From DATAQC01 sp038238185 (lineage in GTDB: Bacteria > Actinomycetota > Acidimicrobiia > Acidimicrobiales > AC-14), in contig JBBRXY010000003.1 in assembly GCA_038238185.1 (NCBI GenBank), positions 15,276 to 79,275 on the forward strand: a stretch of 64,000 nt of DNA, in the 5' to 3' direction. Below the pieces are notes generated by a model. The model was not told where the DNA came from. It saw nothing but the letters and a program-made list of their open reading frames with translations, and searched no databases. Made by a program: the position numbers and the translations under genes. Below are positions 7,241 through 16,165 of the stretch, one piece after another (the first letter of the stretch is position 1; every line of letters begins with the position of its first letter).

Positions 7241-8575
7241 ATGTCCGCAGATGAGGCACGACCGACGACACGATCAAGCCAGAAAAGGCGACCTCCGGCC
7301 AAGAAGATGGCGCCGGCATCACCGAGACCGACGCCAACGGTAGGTCGCGCATCCCGAACCGGACCTCGGGCGGCGCCCGGCCGGGCCCTGACCGCCGCGA
7401 AGGTGATGTCGGCCACTCCGGCGAAGAAGACGACGGCGAAGAAGGCGACGGCGACCTCGGCGAAGGCGACCACCGCGACGGCGACCACTGCGAGGGCGGC
7501 ATCGGCGAAGAAGGCGACGGCGAAGGCGACGAAAGCGGCGAAGTCGGCAAAGGCGGAGACCGCAACCAGCGCAGCGAGGGCCGCCGCGCGCCAGCGGGCG
7601 ACCGTGGGGGCAACAAGCACTGCGTTGCTACACATCAGGCAGATCGCCGAGCGGCGCGCTGGCGACCCGACGCGGTCCGGGGTTGCTGCTCCCACACGTG
7701 GCGGTCCGTCTGCGACCACTCGACAGGTCGCCGCACGACCCCTCCCGTCTGTGGCTCCACAACCGGCGTCACGCCCCTGGGACGTCGGCGACTGGCCCGA
7801 CACCGCCGAATCTCGTCCCCCAGCACCGCCCGCTCCCCCGCCTTCCCCTCCGCCGCCACGCGGTCCGGAATGGTCCGGCGTGCCGGCCTCTCCTCCCCCG
7901 GCCCCGGCCCCCACTACACCCGCTCCGGCCGGAGCGTCCGGGCGGAAGGGCCTCATCGTGGCCGGGCTGTCGGTGGCCGCCTTGGTTGCCGTCGGCTTCT
8001 TCGTCTGGTTGTTCGCGTTCGCCCTGGCCGGCTCGAGCACCAAGCCCACATCAACGGCCACGCCGACCACCACGCCGACCACCACGGTCAAGCCCGCTGC
8101 GGGCCAGGGCCGCTCGTCGGACACGGCATTCGCCTCGATTCCGGGCTACAACCTGAAGGCGGCCCCGGCGTCGGTCCTCCGGGAAATCAGGAACGGCTTC
8201 GACCAGGGGATGAAATCAGCGATCTCCGAGACACCCGGCCTGAGCGTCAACCCCGAACAGGTGATCGCCGGCATCAGTGGTCGGGTCATCATGCAGGGCG
8301 GACAGGAGGTCGGCTTGGCCATAGCCATCTCCTTCGACGATCGATGGGCCAACCAGATCCCTGCCGATCAATTCGGTCCCTTCGTCGGGAAGACCTTGGG
8401 CCCCTCCATCGAGCAGGGCACCGTGGCCGGCCAGAGCACCGTGTTCGTGGACACCGGCGACACCGCCGACCTGCTGGCCTACAAGGACGGGACGTTCCTG
8501 ATCGTGATCGCCGACTCCGGCGACCGGGCGACCCTCGACGGCGTGATGGCCGGGTTGCTGCAAAACCTCGGCTGA
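7241..8575 (+). CDS. Single-pass membrane protein with histone-H1-like Lys/Ala tail
   Basis: 444 residues in four parts: a Lys/Ala/Thr-rich segment with AKK and AKA repeats (about residues 50-115), a Pro-rich stretch (about 160-230), one transmembrane helix (237-263), and a folded outer domain of about 170 residues (from PGYNLKAAPASV to the end). The basic segment resembles the DNA-binding tails of bacterial H1-like proteins such as Hc2 and the mycobacterial HupB tail. AGGAGG lies nine bases before the ATG. By topology the basic tail is cytoplasmic, so the protein could touch nucleic acid from the membrane; that is inference. The outer domain is unrecognised. Confidence 0.75.
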   Translation: MSADEARPTTRSSQKRRPPAKKMAPASPRPTPTVGRASRTGPRAAPGRALTAAKVMSATPAKKTTAKKATATSAKATTATATTARAASAKKATAKATKAAKSAKAETATSAARAAARQRATVGATSTALLHIRQIAERRAGDPTRSGVAAPTRGGPSATTRQVAARPLPSVAPQPASRPWDVGDWPDTAESRPPAPPAPPPSPPPPRGPEWSGVPASPPPAPAPTTPAPAGASGRKGLIVAGLSVAALVAVGFFVWLFAFALAGSSTKPTSTATPTTTPTTTVKPAAGQGRSSDTAFASIPGYNLKAAPASVLREIRNGFDQGMKSAISETPGLSVNPEQVIAGISGRVIMQGGQEVGLAIAISFDDRWANQIPADQFGPFVGKTLGPSIEQGTVAGQSTVFVDTGDTADLLAYKDGTFLIVIADSGDRATLDGVMAGLLQNLG

Positions 8576-8683
8576 GCCACGGCACGTCAGCACTTCGGCG
8601 CCACCGCGTTGAGGGTGCCCTCGACGGCGAGGCTGGCAGCTGCCTGGGGTCCGACGACGGTGCTGCCGGCCATGACTCTTGCC

Positions 8684-10168
8684 TCAGGCGATGATCAGGG
8701 GCACGGTCACGGCCATGAGGACCACGAGCGCCCACACGGCGGGGGCCGAGCCCAGGGCGAGCTGGCGCCGTTCGAAGGCCTGGGCGGCCTCGCCGTCGGT
8801 TCGGGAGATCCACCACGGTCCCGAAGCGGTCTCAAGCCGGCGATAGGTGAGCCCCAGCGCGCCCCCAAAGGCCAGGTGGCCCACCAGTGAAGGGAACGTG
8901 GCGACCACGGCGGTCACGTTCCATTGCGGTTGACCCCCGAGAAGCAGCGGCAGCAGGGTGAGCGCCCCGAGGACCCACCACAGGAACCCGTAGGTCACCC
9001 CCCACCCCAGGGCCGAACCGGAGTCGAAGCTGCGTCCCCGGAAGAGCAGGGCATAGGAGACCCCGATGACCAGCGAGATGAGCAGGTGGACGACGAGGCC
9101 CGCCGACGGTGATCCTGCGCCCACTAGGCGAGCCACGGTGGGCAGATAGCCGATCTGGATCATCAGCACCGTGAACACCAGCCCTCCCGCCAAGCCCGCC
9201 AGCACTCCCCGTCCGATCGCCCGCAAGCCCCGGGTGCCCGGGCCCTCACCCTCTGCTCGGCGGACGTCGTCGCTGAACAGCGCCGTCGCCGCCCGGCCGA
9301 GCCACGAGAACCACACGCCGGCCGTCGACGCGAGCAGGATCAGCCCGGGGAAGGCGGGAAATCTCTCCCGCGTGGCCTCGAGTGACCAAGCGAGGCCGTC
9401 GCCGCTGAGCAGCGGGACCAGAGTGAGCGTTCCCATCACCCACCACAAGAACCCGTAAGCACTTCCTCGCACGAGTGCCGGGCCTCCTCGCTCAGGCGGG
9501 TGAGGCGAGAGGAAGGCGAAGCCGACGCCGACGAGCACCCCAACGGCGAGCGTGCGCCCCCATCCGGTGCCGCCGAGGGCGGCCGCGGGGCTCAGATTGT
9601 CGGGAACGAGCAGGGCGATGCCCAGGGCGGCGAAGGCGCCGGCCAGTGCGCCGCGGCTCAGCTCGCCCATCGTGACAGCGGGCCGCCAGGCGACGCGGGG
9701 TCGGTCCCCGGTCCGGCGGAGCACGGCCAGGGCCAGGGCGGTGACCACCCCGAAGAGCAGGTGACCGAAAAGGCTGGGTACCGCCCTCTGTGCCGCAGCC
9801 AGGTCCCACGCCGGTGGACGGCCGGTAAGAAAAGGGAGCAGGGTGAGGGGGCCGAGGAACCACCACGCCGCCCCATAGCTCAGTCCCCAGAACAAGGTAT
9901 CGCTCGCATCCTGGCGCTGGTTGGCCATCAGGAGGCCGAATCCCGCACCCACCAGGGCGGCGATGGTCATGTGGACGGCGAGACCGACCGACGGGGAGTC
10001 GGCCCGGACGATAGAGGCCACCGATGGCAGCGCACCGAGATCGGCCATGGCAGCGCCGAAGGCCGCGCCGCCGACAATGCCGGCGATGGCGCCCAGCACG
10101 CCGGGGTGGGCGGCTACCCCCCGGCCGTGACCGGTCCGGTCTTGGTCGACATCGAGAGCGCTCGTCAT
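8684..10168 (-). CDS. Polytopic membrane protein built from three copies of one repeat
   Basis: 494 residues, nearly all hydrophobic. Three repeats of about 160 residues each contain the same sequence of landmarks: a PSVA/PTVARLVGA-SPS-GL-VH segment, a WG-SYG--WW--G-LTLLP-L-G block, then a PSL-GHL-FG helix. The ATG overlaps the stop of the NADH dehydrogenase gene (ATGA), so both are made together. That dehydrogenase carries a fourth copy at its own N-terminus. Function is not known; a membrane platform or quinone-site partner for the dehydrogenase is the natural guess. The repeat does not match a transporter family I can name. Confidence 0.75.
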   Translation of the reverse strand: MTSALDVDQDRTGHGRGVAAHPGVLGAIAGIVGGAAFGAAMADLGALPSVASIVRADSPSVGLAVHMTIAALVGAGFGLLMANQRQDASDTLFWGLSYGAAWWFLGPLTLLPFLTGRPPAWDLAAAQRAVPSLFGHLLFGVVTALALAVLRRTGDRPRVAWRPAVTMGELSRGALAGAFAALGIALLVPDNLSPAAALGGTGWGRTLAVGVLVGVGFAFLSPHPPERGGPALVRGSAYGFLWWVMGTLTLVPLLSGDGLAWSLEATRERFPAFPGLILLASTAGVWFSWLGRAATALFSDDVRRAEGEGPGTRGLRAIGRGVLAGLAGGLVFTVLMIQIGYLPTVARLVGAGSPSAGLVVHLLISLVIGVSYALLFRGRSFDSGSALGWGVTYGFLWWVLGALTLLPLLLGGQPQWNVTAVVATFPSLVGHLAFGGALGLTYRRLETASGPWWISRTDGEAAQAFERRQLALGSAPAVWALVVLMAVTVPLIIA

Positions 10169-11937
10169 GACAGAACCGCTGAGGGCTCTACAGGTCCTAC
10201 CTCCGCCGAGGCGGTGACCACTGTGTCGCGCGGAAATGCCTCCTCGATGCCCCAGTCGAGCAGCACCCGAACCTTCTTCTCGATACCCGGGAGCTTGCCC
10301 AGGTAGATCGCCCTCCACATCAGCCAAGCCAGCAGGCCGGAGAAGCGGTGACCGCGGATCTCAGCTGCTGCGGTCCGCCGCCCGAGGGCCACCAAGGTGC
10401 CGATGGCCCGGAAGCGGAAGGGTGATGGCTCCTCGCCCCGCAGGACCGCAGCAATGTTGTCGGCCAGGGCCTTGCCTTCGCGCAGGGCATGCTGAGCCGT
10501 CGGTGGGTGAGGCGCACCGTCACGGTCGAGGTCAGGCACCTCGGCACAATCGCCCGCGGCCCAGAGGCCGGCTACCCCGGGCACGGCCAGGGTGGCGTCG
10601 ACCTTCAGTGCCCCGGCGCGATTCTTGTCGACGGCGAGGGCGGCGAGTGCCGCGTTCGGTTGGGTCCCGGCCGTCCACACCAATGTCTCGGTGCCGACCA
10701 CCTCCTGGCCATCGAGGATCACAAACCCGGCCCCGGCTCCGGCAACGCGCCTTCCCAGCAGGAACTCGATGCCGCGCGCCTCGAGCCGGCGCTGCGCATA
10801 AGCCGCCAGTTCGGTTGACAGCTCGGGCAGGATCCGGTCGCGGGGATGGACGAGCACGAACCGGGGATCGTCGGGTCCGATCACCGGGTAATAGCGCCGG
10901 ACGCCATGCACGAAGTCGAAGAGCTCGGCGGCCATCTCCACCCCGGCGAAGCCGCCCCCAGCCACGACGAACGTCAGGAGCCGTCTCCGCTCGTCGGCAT
11001 CGCATTCCCCCTCGGCGCGGTCTAGAAGCGTGAGGGTGTGGTTGCGAAGGCGGGTGGCGTCGGAGAGCGACTTGAGCGAGAACGAGTGCTCAGCGACTCC
11101 CGCCAGACCGAGGTAGTTGGGCTCCGAGCCCAGGGCGATGACCAGCTGGTCGTACTCGAGGTGGTCGGTCTCCCCGGTATGGCTGGCCGACACTTGGACC
11201 ACTCGGCGCTCGAGGTCAATGGCGTCCACCGTTCCCCGTCGGAACCGGGTCAAGGGGCACGATGCCCGCACCGGGGACGCGATGTGGGTGGCCTGGATGG
11301 CGCTCGAGGCCACCTCGGCCAACATGGGGGTGAACAAGAGGTAATTCGACTCGCTCACCAGGGTGACGTCGACCCGCAGGCCCCGAGCCGACAGCCGCTC
11401 GAGCCGGCGGGCAACCGCCACGCCGGCGAAGCCGCCACCAATCACCAGCACACGGGGTGGCACCCCCTCGGAGGGAGGCGGGACCGGGACCTTCCGTGGG
11501 AGCCGGTCGACGAGCAGATATAGCAGGACCCCGGTGGCGCCGCCGTGGAGGATGCTACCAATGAGATAGGGGAACACCTCGCCAGCCTGGGTCGCCGACC
11601 AGGTCGGGCTGACTCCTAGGACCAGCGGCAGTGCCGTGAGCCACCAGCAGATCCAACCGAGCAGGCCGAAGAGAAGGCCGCCGCTCACCGCGGCCGGGAG
11701 AGCTTCGGGCTGGGTGACCCACCCGCAGGCCGCTCCGGTGACCGTGGCGCCGACTAGGAGCACCAAGACGCCTACGACGTCGGGCCCCGGCCCGGCTGCC
11801 ATGGTGTCGACCATCCCCTGTCGGACGAGTACCACGACCACCGCGGCGCCCGCCAGGAACCCGGCGACGGCCCCCGCGATGGCGAACTCGCCACGGGTAG
11901 CTCGCTGGCGCCCCGGGTCACCCGTGGCGACGCTCAC
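10165..11937 (-). CDS. ndh: Type II NADH dehydrogenase with fused N-terminal membrane domain
   Basis: 590 residues, against about 400-450 for an ordinary NDH-2. Residues 18-145 are a four-helix membrane domain of the same repeat type as the adjacent protein. The catalytic part begins with the FAD-binding VLVIGGGFAGVAVARRL (from residue 163), has the NADH-binding VVAGGGFAGVEMAAEL, and the second FAD contact AAGDCAEVPD. The enzyme passes electrons from NADH to quinone without pumping protons. GTG start at 11937. It overlaps the downstream membrane gene by four bases. The dehydrogenase assignment is firm; the role of the fused domain is unknown. Confidence 0.88.
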   Translation of the reverse strand: MSVATGDPGRQRATRGEFAIAGAVAGFLAGAAVVVVLVRQGMVDTMAAGPGPDVVGVLVLLVGATVTGAACGWVTQPEALPAAVSGGLLFGLLGWICWWLTALPLVLGVSPTWSATQAGEVFPYLIGSILHGGATGVLLYLLVDRLPRKVPVPPPSEGVPPRVLVIGGGFAGVAVARRLERLSARGLRVDVTLVSESNYLLFTPMLAEVASSAIQATHIASPVRASCPLTRFRRGTVDAIDLERRVVQVSASHTGETDHLEYDQLVIALGSEPNYLGLAGVAEHSFSLKSLSDATRLRNHTLTLLDRAEGECDADERRRLLTFVVAGGGFAGVEMAAELFDFVHGVRRYYPVIGPDDPRFVLVHPRDRILPELSTELAAYAQRRLEARGIEFLLGRRVAGAGAGFVILDGQEVVGTETLVWTAGTQPNAALAALAVDKNRAGALKVDATLAVPGVAGLWAAGDCAEVPDLDRDGAPHPPTAQHALREGKALADNIAAVLRGEEPSPFRFRAIGTLVALGRRTAAAEIRGHRFSGLLAWLMWRAIYLGKLPGIEKKVRVLLDWGIEEAFPRDTVVTASAEVGPVEPSAVLS

Positions 11938-11984
11938 GGGCCGCCGACTTCGGGGTCGTGCCCTGCCATCGACCCCACCGTCTA

Positions 11985-12875
11985 CTACCTCAGGCTGCGC
12001 CGTACGAGGGCGCTGGTGCCGTCGGCGAAGACCACGAGGGCCAGGATGGCCAGGATGAGGACCGATGCCTGGGAGTAGCGAAACAGGCGAATGCTTACGT
12101 CAAGGTCCTGGCCGATACCGCCGGCTCCCACGAAACCAACGATCGCCGCGGCCCGGACGTTGCATTCCCACTGATAGAGCGTCAATGACAGAAGATTCTG
12201 GCGAGCCTGGGGAAAGACGGCGAGCACGCCGAGCGCCGTCCTGCCCGCGCCCAGGAGACGGATCGCTTCAACCGGGCCGTCATCGACAGCTTCCATCTGC
12301 TCCGCCCACAGCTTGCCCAGAAGGCCGGCCGAGTGGATGCCGATGGCAAGAGCGCCGGCGAAGGGGCCGAGGCCGACGGCGCTGATGAACACGAGCGCCC
12401 ATACGAGCTCGGGTACAGCGCGGAGAAAGTTCAGGAGGTTCCGGGCGAGCTGATAGGGCATGAGCCCGAGAACCCGGCGCCATCGCGGCAGGCCGGGGGT
12501 GCGGTTCACTGAGAGGTTGGCGGCAGCCAGAAAGGACAGCGGTACCCCGATCAAGATGCCCACCGCCAACCCCGCGAAGGAGATCTGCAGCGTCGTCACC
12601 GCCGATCGGGCGACCTCGCCGAGGTAGCTCAGGCTGAGGTCGGGGTGCAGGAAGCCACTGATGAATCGCTGCGTCTGCTCCTGGGCGCGGCCGTTGCTGA
12701 AGAACCCGGCATTGAACCCGGTGCCGCGGATGCTCCATCCGACGAGGAGCACGAAGATCCCGAACCAACCCACCCCCGACCATCTCCGCCTGCCGCTACG
12801 AGTTGCGGGGGCGTGACCCCCGGAGCGGCGGTCCTCGGCGGACAGAACGCTCACCGACACGCCGGGCGGCTCCAC
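11985..12875 (-). CDS. phnE: Phosphonate/phosphite-type ABC transporter permease
   Basis: 296 residues with about six membrane helices. The binding-protein-dependent permease loop is present: the region around ELVWALVFISAVGLGPFAGALAIGIHSAG is characteristic of PhnE-type permeases, and the late GFVGAGGIGQDL segment matches their conserved end. It forms the membrane channel for the ATPase and binding protein encoded just upstream. The start overlaps the ATPase gene by 25 bases. No C-P lyase or phosphonatase genes are in the window, so phosphonate, phosphite or phosphate are all possible substrates. Confidence 0.82.
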   Translation of the reverse strand: MEPPGVSVSVLSAEDRRSGGHAPATRSGRRRWSGVGWFGIFVLLVGWSIRGTGFNAGFFSNGRAQEQTQRFISGFLHPDLSLSYLGEVARSAVTTLQISFAGLAVGILIGVPLSFLAAANLSVNRTPGLPRWRRVLGLMPYQLARNLLNFLRAVPELVWALVFISAVGLGPFAGALAIGIHSAGLLGKLWAEQMEAVDDGPVEAIRLLGAGRTALGVLAVFPQARQNLLSLTLYQWECNVRAAAIVGFVGAGGIGQDLDVSIRLFRYSQASVLILAILALVVFADGTSALVRRSLR

Positions 12876-13660
12876 GGAGCCTTTTCGGGGGTTTCCACCG
12901 CGTCAGACGCGATGATCTTGTCGGACATATAGATTCGGGCCAGCACTCCACTGTCGAGAGCCGTCGGTGCGCCGTTATGGACGATCACCCCGTCGGCGAG
13001 GGCGACCACACGATCCATGCGGCGAGCCACGGCCAGCTCGTGGGTGGCGATCACCATCGGTGCCCCGGCGAGGGCGAGCCCGACCAGGGCCTCCATGACG
13101 AGATCGCCGCTGGCCTGATCGACCGACGCGGTGGGCTCATCAGCCAGGACGACGCTCGGGGCCTGCACCAGCAGGCGTGCCACGGCCACGCGCTGGCGCT
13201 GGCCTCCAGACAGCTCATCGACGCGCACCTCGGCGAGGTGACCAACTTCCAATCGGTCGAGCGCCTCGCGACAGCGCCATGCCACGTCGCGGGTGGGTCC
13301 GGAGGCGGCGAGGCGCAGCGCAGCGAGTGGCCCCGCCCCCGCCTGCGTTGCCACGGCGACGTTGGCCAGAGCCGACACGCTGGGAACGAGATCGCCGCGT
13401 TGGTGGATGACGCCGATGGACGCGCGGGTCGAGCGCAGCTCGCGACCCGCCAGCCGTCCGAGGTCCGCTCCGCCAACCACGACGCGGCCGCGACTGGGCC
13501 GAAGGCTGCGGGTGAGGAGTCGAAACAGCGTGGTCTTGCCCGCTCCAGACGGTCCGATCAGTGCCACCTGCTCGCCACGGGCCGCACCCAGGGTCACTTC
13601 AGACAGGACGGCGCCACGATGGCGATATCCAGCGGTGACGGCGTCGACGAGGATGTCCAC
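12851..13660 (-). CDS. phnC: Phosphonate/phosphite-type ABC transporter ATPase
   Basis: 269 residues. Walker A GPSGAGKTT, ABC signature LSGGQRQRVAVAR, Walker B VVLADEPTASVD and the switch histidine in VIATHEL are all intact. The order binding protein, ATPase, permease (PhnD-C-E) is the classical one, and the 12-base gap to the binding-protein gene supports one operon. It powers uptake by the PhnE channel. The last 25 bases also encode the permease N-terminus. Confidence 0.88.
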   Translation of the reverse strand: MDILVDAVTAGYRHRGAVLSEVTLGAARGEQVALIGPSGAGKTTLFRLLTRSLRPSRGRVVVGGADLGRLAGRELRSTRASIGVIHQRGDLVPSVSALANVAVATQAGAGPLAALRLAASGPTRDVAWRCREALDRLEVGHLAEVRVDELSGGQRQRVAVARLLVQAPSVVLADEPTASVDQASGDLVMEALVGLALAGAPMVIATHELAVARRMDRVVALADGVIVHNGAPTALDSGVLARIYMSDKIIASDAVETPEKAPWSRPACR

Positions 13661-13672
13661 AAGCCGGCGGCG

Positions 13673-14617
13673 TTACTTCGCCGGCTGGAGCAGCCCAAGG
13701 GCGCGGGCCTGCTGTTCGACTTCGTCGTAGTCGGACGCGGTCACTTTGGCATACGACTCGGCTCGGAGGACGTCGAGAAGGGCAGGGTCTGTGATTCCCT
13801 GGAACGCTGCCACGATCCGGTCTCGAAACGAGGCCGGCAATGACTCGGGCGCCACCCAGGGATAGCCCTGCACTTCGCGACTGTCGAGGACCTTGATCTT
13901 GGCGCCATCCACTTTGCCGTCGGCCTCCAGTCGGTGAAGGATCCGGGCCTCCAGCCCGGCCGCAGCGACCTGCCCAGCGGCGACCGCGGCGGCGGCGGCA
14001 TCGTGGCCGCCGGTGAAGGTCACCGTACCCAAGCCCTCACACTCGGTGAGGGTGGTGGTGGAGCACTTGTAGCCGGCATCGCGCAGCATGATGCGGGGGT
14101 ACAACGACCCCGAGGTCGACCCCGGGTCACCGAAGGCGAAGGCCTTGCCCTTCAGGTCGGCCAGGCTGCTCACCCCCGAGTCGGTCAGCGTCACGATCTG
14201 CGACAGGTACTTCTGGGTATGGGTCTCCCGGTCCACCTCGGTTACGAGAGGCACGACCTTCGTGCGTTGGCGGGCCTGGGCGTAGGTAAGGCCACCGAGG
14301 TAGGCCAGATCGAGCTGCCCGGCTTCGAGGGCCGCGACCGTGCCGGCGTAGTTGGTGGCCACGAACAGTTCGACCTTGACACCCAAGGCCTTCTGGAGGT
14401 AGTCGGCGAGGGTCTGGTACTTGGTCTTCTGGGCATCGGGAGCGACGTTGGGGATCAGGCCGACCCGAAGGGTGGTGGGGTCCTTGGCCGTCGACGCGCT
14501 CGATGGGTTCGCTGAGTTCGCGGTGTTCGCGGTGTTCGAGGTCGAGCAGGCGCCGGCCAGGAGGGCAAGCACCACCACCGCTACATATCTTGGTCTCATG
14601 GCGCGGATGCAGGGCAC
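13673..14617 (-). CDS. phnD: PhnD-type substrate-binding lipoprotein
   Basis: 314 residues. A lipoprotein signal (hydrophobic helix ending LLAGAC, acylated Cys) is followed by a Ser/Ala/Asn-rich linker and the PhnD fold: LRVGLIPNVAPD at the start, LAYLGGLTYAQA at the ligand cleft, and FAFGDPGSTSG, a phosphate/phosphonate-contacting loop. It delivers the ligand to PhnCE. The GTG at 14617 is preferred because AGGAG lies five bases upstream; the ATG at 14599 is six codons later. The ligand (phosphonate, phosphite or phosphate) cannot be distinguished from sequence alone. Confidence 0.85.
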   Translation of the reverse strand: MPCIRAMRPRYVAVVVLALLAGACSTSNTANTANSANPSSASTAKDPTTLRVGLIPNVAPDAQKTKYQTLADYLQKALGVKVELFVATNYAGTVAALEAGQLDLAYLGGLTYAQARQRTKVVPLVTEVDRETHTQKYLSQIVTLTDSGVSSLADLKGKAFAFGDPGSTSGSLYPRIMLRDAGYKCSTTTLTECEGLGTVTFTGGHDAAAAAVAAGQVAAAGLEARILHRLEADGKVDGAKIKVLDSREVQGYPWVAPESLPASFRDRIVAAFQGITDPALLDVLRAESYAKVTASDYDEVEQQARALGLLQPAK

Positions 14618-14658
14618 GTGATCTCCTGGTGCGGGCGGGGACGGGCGAGATGGACGGG

Positions 14659-15219
14659 TTAGAGAGGCCAGCGGGTCGATCGGCGGCCGAGACGCCCGTC
14701 GAGGCCCCAGGCGTAGCCCGACGGGACGAGGGCGAGCACGATGAGGGGCACCAGCTCGAGGAACTGCTCGGGCAGCCACCGGTCGCCGGAGAGGTAGACC
14801 AGGAACAGGAAGACGACGGGGCCGAGGGCGACGAGAGCACCGATGCGGGGCAGCAGGCCAGCGACCAGAAGCACACCGGCGGTGAGCTCGACGAAGGTCA
14901 GCGCCCAGCCGAAGAGACCGAAGTTGGGAAGTACCACGTCGTTGGTGATCCGCCCGATCAGGGGCAGGAGGTGCTGCGCGTTCTTGTTCACCTCGACATC
15001 GAGGATGAAGCGGGCGTCAGCGCGGTCGATGAGATTGGCGACGAGCGGTCCCACTGCGATCCGGTGGAACCCGAAGAGCTTGGCCAGCCCGTTCGAGAGG
15101 AAGGTGAAGCCCATGAGGATGCGCACCGCGGCCAGACCACGGGCGAGGTCACGGGGGTTGACAGGCGTGCCGAGTGGATCGGCGAATGTGGGGTCCGCCG
15201 GCGATCGATTGGAGTTCAA
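14659..15219 (-). CDS. DoxX-family membrane protein
   Basis: 186 residues with four predicted helices. The start of the domain (LAAVRILMGFTFLSNGLAKL) and LTFVELTAGVLLVAGLLPRIGALVA are the typical DoxX signature. DoxX proteins are linked to thiol redox balance in actinobacteria and to thiosulfate:quinone reduction in archaea. A TTG start at 15219 is chosen because GAGGAG lies just upstream (spacing five); an ATG further upstream would extend into non-conserved sequence. It precedes the PhnDCE genes on the same strand with a 41-base gap and may be co-transcribed. Confidence 0.8.
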   Translation of the reverse strand: MNSNRSPADPTFADPLGTPVNPRDLARGLAAVRILMGFTFLSNGLAKLFGFHRIAVGPLVANLIDRADARFILDVEVNKNAQHLLPLIGRITNDVVLPNFGLFGWALTFVELTAGVLLVAGLLPRIGALVALGPVVFLFLVYLSGDRWLPEQFLELVPLIVLALVPSGYAWGLDGRLGRRSTRWPL

Positions 15220-15325
15220 GGTGTCTCCTCGGACGGTGTGGGACGTTCCGCCGGCGACCGACCAGGATGCGGTCGGTCGCCGGCGAAGGACGGGTCGACC
15301 CGAACCGGGCCGAGATCGGTCATGT

Positions 15326-16165
15326 TCAGCGGATGCCGAGCTGGGCATCGTCGCCCGGCGGGCGGCCTTCGACGAGGCGCAGCAGCGCCGATGCTGGGAC
15401 GGCCAGAGGATCCGTCGTTCGGGTGACGAGCAGGTCGGTCTCGGGGACGCCGTCGCGGATCGTGGGGCCGAAGGGGCTCCACCAGGCGCCGTCGGCGGTG
15501 ATGGTCAGCTCGGGTGGGAGGTCACCGGCTGTGGCCCGCACCCCCATGTCCGAGACATCGGCGCGTCCACGGCGCACGATCGGGCGCACAACGTGGTCCT
15601 CGTCGCTCACTCCGAGGCTGCGGTGCAGGCTGCACAGCCTGGCCTGCTCGTCGTCGCTCACGGCCGCCTCGGGATCGAGAGTGGTGCCGACACGCACCCG
15701 GATCCCCCGTTCGACCAGTCGGGCGATGGCGCCGACCACAGTGGCATGGTTGTCGTCGCCTCGGTGGGCGTCGTTCTCGCTGGCTTCGGCGTAGTCGAGC
15801 GACACTTGGATAGTTATGTCCTGCCCTGACAGAGCCTCTACGCGCTTGAGGCGGTCGCCGTGGAAGAGCGTGGCGTTGCTCAGCACCACGGTCGGGAGGA
15901 GCTCGGCCATGCGCAGGAGCACGTCCACCATGTCCGGGCGCAGGAACGGCTCGCCGCCGGTCACACCGAGGTCGGTGAAGCCCAAGTCCTTGGCCTGGCT
16001 CGCGAGGCCCACCATGCGCTCGGCCTCGAGATCACGGCGCGCCGAGCGCGGCGAGGAGTCGGTGAGGCAGTAGGTGCAGACCAAGTTGCAGTGGTAGTTG
16101 CTGTAGAGCCACACCCGCCCCGGGAGCCGGCCGTCTCGCACGGCGTCGGCGATGGCCGCGGTCAC
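15326..16165 (-). CDS. Radical SAM enzyme paired with an AhpD-like protein
   Basis: 279 residues. The cluster motif CNLVCTYC (C26, C30, C33) lies early, followed by GVTGGEPFLRPDM, the glycine-rich SAM-binding motif, and later VSLDYAE. The protein has no obvious C-terminal SPASM cysteine set, so it probably carries a single iron-sulfur cluster. Its start overlaps the stop of the carboxymuconolactone-decarboxylase-like gene (ATGA), so the two are translated together; such pairs recur in actinobacteria but I know of no assigned reaction. The substrate is unknown. Confidence 0.8.
   Translation of the reverse strand: MTAAIADAVRDGRLPGRVWLYSNYHCNLVCTYCLTDSSPRSARRDLEAERMVGLASQAKDLGFTDLGVTGGEPFLRPDMVDVLLRMAELLPTVVLSNATLFHGDRLKRVEALSGQDITIQVSLDYAEASENDAHRGDDNHATVVGAIARLVERGIRVRVGTTLDPEAAVSDDEQARLCSLHRSLGVSDEDHVVRPIVRRGRADVSDMGVRATAGDLPPELTITADGAWWSPFGPTIRDGVPETDLLVTRTTDPLAVPASALLRLVEGRPPGDDAQLGIR

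Noticed and set aside
7380..7620. Repeat-like GAAGGCGACGGCG stretch considered as a CRISPR or minisatellite
   Set aside because: Units are irregular, spacers are absent, and the sequence encodes a Lys/Ala-rich tail in one open frame.
13673..14779. Longer start for the PhnD gene at 14779
   Set aside because: The extra residues are Arg/Pro-rich and would place the lipoprotein signal in mid-protein; the GTG at 14617 has a good ribosome-binding site.
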